Source: Photobacterium profundum | Lineage (GTDB): Bacteria > Pseudomonadota > Gammaproteobacteria > Enterobacterales > Vibrionaceae | Length of the DNA stretch: 64,000 bases | Direction of reading: 5' to 3' | NCBI RefSeq assembly: GCF_003026285.1 | Contig: NZ_PYOD01000013.1 | Coordinates: forward strand, 53,489 to 117,488 | Shown here: piece by piece, positions 63,439 to 64,000 of the stretch | Numbering within the stretch: position 1 is the stretch's first letter | Layout of the letters: every line of letters begins with the position of its first letter | Made by a program: the position numbers and the translations under genes | The notes under the pieces: generated by a model | Database searches by the model: none | Told to the model about the DNA's origin: nothing | The model's input: only the letters and a program-made list of their open reading frames with translations

Positions 63439-63616
63439 GCTTTTGAGCAAAGCATTGAGATATTTACGGTATTTATCAACAACATTTACCTCAGCTCATC
63501 ACTGGTGATAAATACCGACACCCAGTATTCAATGCATCAATTTAGTATAGATAACGCCTTTAACGAGCAAAAATCGAGCATGTAAACCATTTGCTCGATT
63601 TTTATCGAAAAAAAAG

Positions 63617-63645
63617 TTGACGAAAGAGCCTAAAACCCGTTTAAT
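63617..63645 (+). promoter_or_regulatory. Promoter of the tRNA cluster
   Basis: TTGACG and TTTAAT are 17 bases apart, followed by a GC-rich AGCGCTCCG discriminator typical of stringently controlled stable-RNA promoters. The tRNA-Phe 5' end lies 12 bases past the -10 box. Confidence 0.7.
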
Positions 63646-63656
63646 AGCGCTCCGTT

Positions 63657-63732
63657 GCCTCGATAGCTCAGTCGGTAGAGCAGAGGATTGAAAATCCTCG
63701 TGTCGGTGGTTCGATTCCGCCTCGAGGCACCA
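63657..63732 (+). tRNA. tRNA-Phe (GAA)
   Basis: A 76-base cloverleaf with GCCTCGA/TCGAGGC acceptor arms, anticodon GAA in GGATTGAAAATCC, T loop GGTTCGATTCC and encoded CCA end. Confidence 0.97.
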
Positions 63733-63791
63733 TTATTTCTTTTGGTTCATTAGAATATAAGAAATACGGTGCAAGCAACGAAATAGACAAT

Positions 63792-63867
63792 TCCCTTTTA
63801 GTTCAGTTGGTAGAACGCCGGACTGTTAATCCGTATGTCGCTGGTTCAAGTCCAGCAAAGGGAGCCA
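63792..63867 (+). tRNA. tRNA-Asn (GTT)
   Basis: A 76-base cloverleaf with TCCCTTT/AAAGGGA acceptor arms, anticodon GTT in GGACTGTTAATCC, T loop GGTTCAAGTCC and encoded CCA end. Confidence 0.97.
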
Positions 63868-63917
63868 AATTCGTTTTTGAGTTAGATGTTAACTTGAAGA
63901 CAACAAAGATTTAGTGT

Positions 63918-63993
<76 letters not shown>

Positions 63994-64000
63994 TTTCTTA

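Overview
The window is a 64 kb piece of chromosome from a gamma-proteobacterium, almost certainly a member of the Vibrionaceae and most likely Photobacterium. The genus call is an inference from protein similarity by memory, the moderately AT-rich composition and the gene order. The gene content is almost all core housekeeping. I see no phage, insertion sequence, CRISPR array, restriction system or defence island, and no gene looks clearly foreign.

Layout: (1) 1-8467: pyrG (cut by the window edge), mazG, relA, rlmD on the minus strand and barA on the plus strand, a stringent-response and sensory block. (2) 8576-17701, minus strand: the sigma-E operon rpoE-rseA-rseB-rseC, then lepA-lepB-rnc-era-recO-pdxJ-acpS. 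(3) 18280-26619: nadB, the sdhE-ygfX pair, ygfZ with a YbaK-type deacylase, a small zinc-ribbon protein, an orphan LysR regulator, a compact metal/redox operon (DUF134 regulator, NifX-like protein, NqrM), ytfK and a lone gcvH. (4) 26904-33956: ubiI, ubiH and ygfB facing zapA, 6S RNA, fau, rpiA and serA. (5) 34098-45881: yggE, the argP/argO pair with a ProXp-type deacylase, mscS, the glycolytic genes epd-pgk and fbaA, tkt, and metK. (6) 45995-63438: sprT, endA, rsmE, gshB, yqgE, ruvX, pilT-pilU, yggS-proC-yggT-yggU, a DUF4426 gene, rdgB-hemW, a YggN-like protein, glsB, trmB, mutY, yggX and mltC. (7) 63657-63993: tRNA-Phe, tRNA-Asn and tRNA-Thr from one strong promoter.

The genes fall into a few functional threads: nucleotide and ppGpp metabolism (pyrG, mazG, relA, ytfK, rdgB), envelope stress (rpoE-rseABC, lepB), supply of ribose-5-phosphate, serine and one-carbon units (fbaA, tkt, rpiA, serA, gcvH, fau, metK), ubiquinone and respiratory enzyme assembly (ubiH, ubiI, sdhE, nqrM), and translation or tRNA quality control (two trans-editing deacylases, ygfZ, trmB, rsmE, rlmD, lepA).

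The least explained material is regulatory and repetitive. PurR-like palindromes sit at fbaA, tkt (two) and between fau and rpiA, suggesting purine control of ribose-5-phosphate supply. A short inverted-repeat element appears in a long form after yggE and in a short form after sprT. The gene-free stretch between ruvX and pilU carries several copies of one motif in both orientations. Long perfect hairpins without U-tracts follow several genes. I did not find a convincing new multi-gene system. The DUF134/NifX-like/NqrM operon is the nearest candidate for an under-described functional unit.
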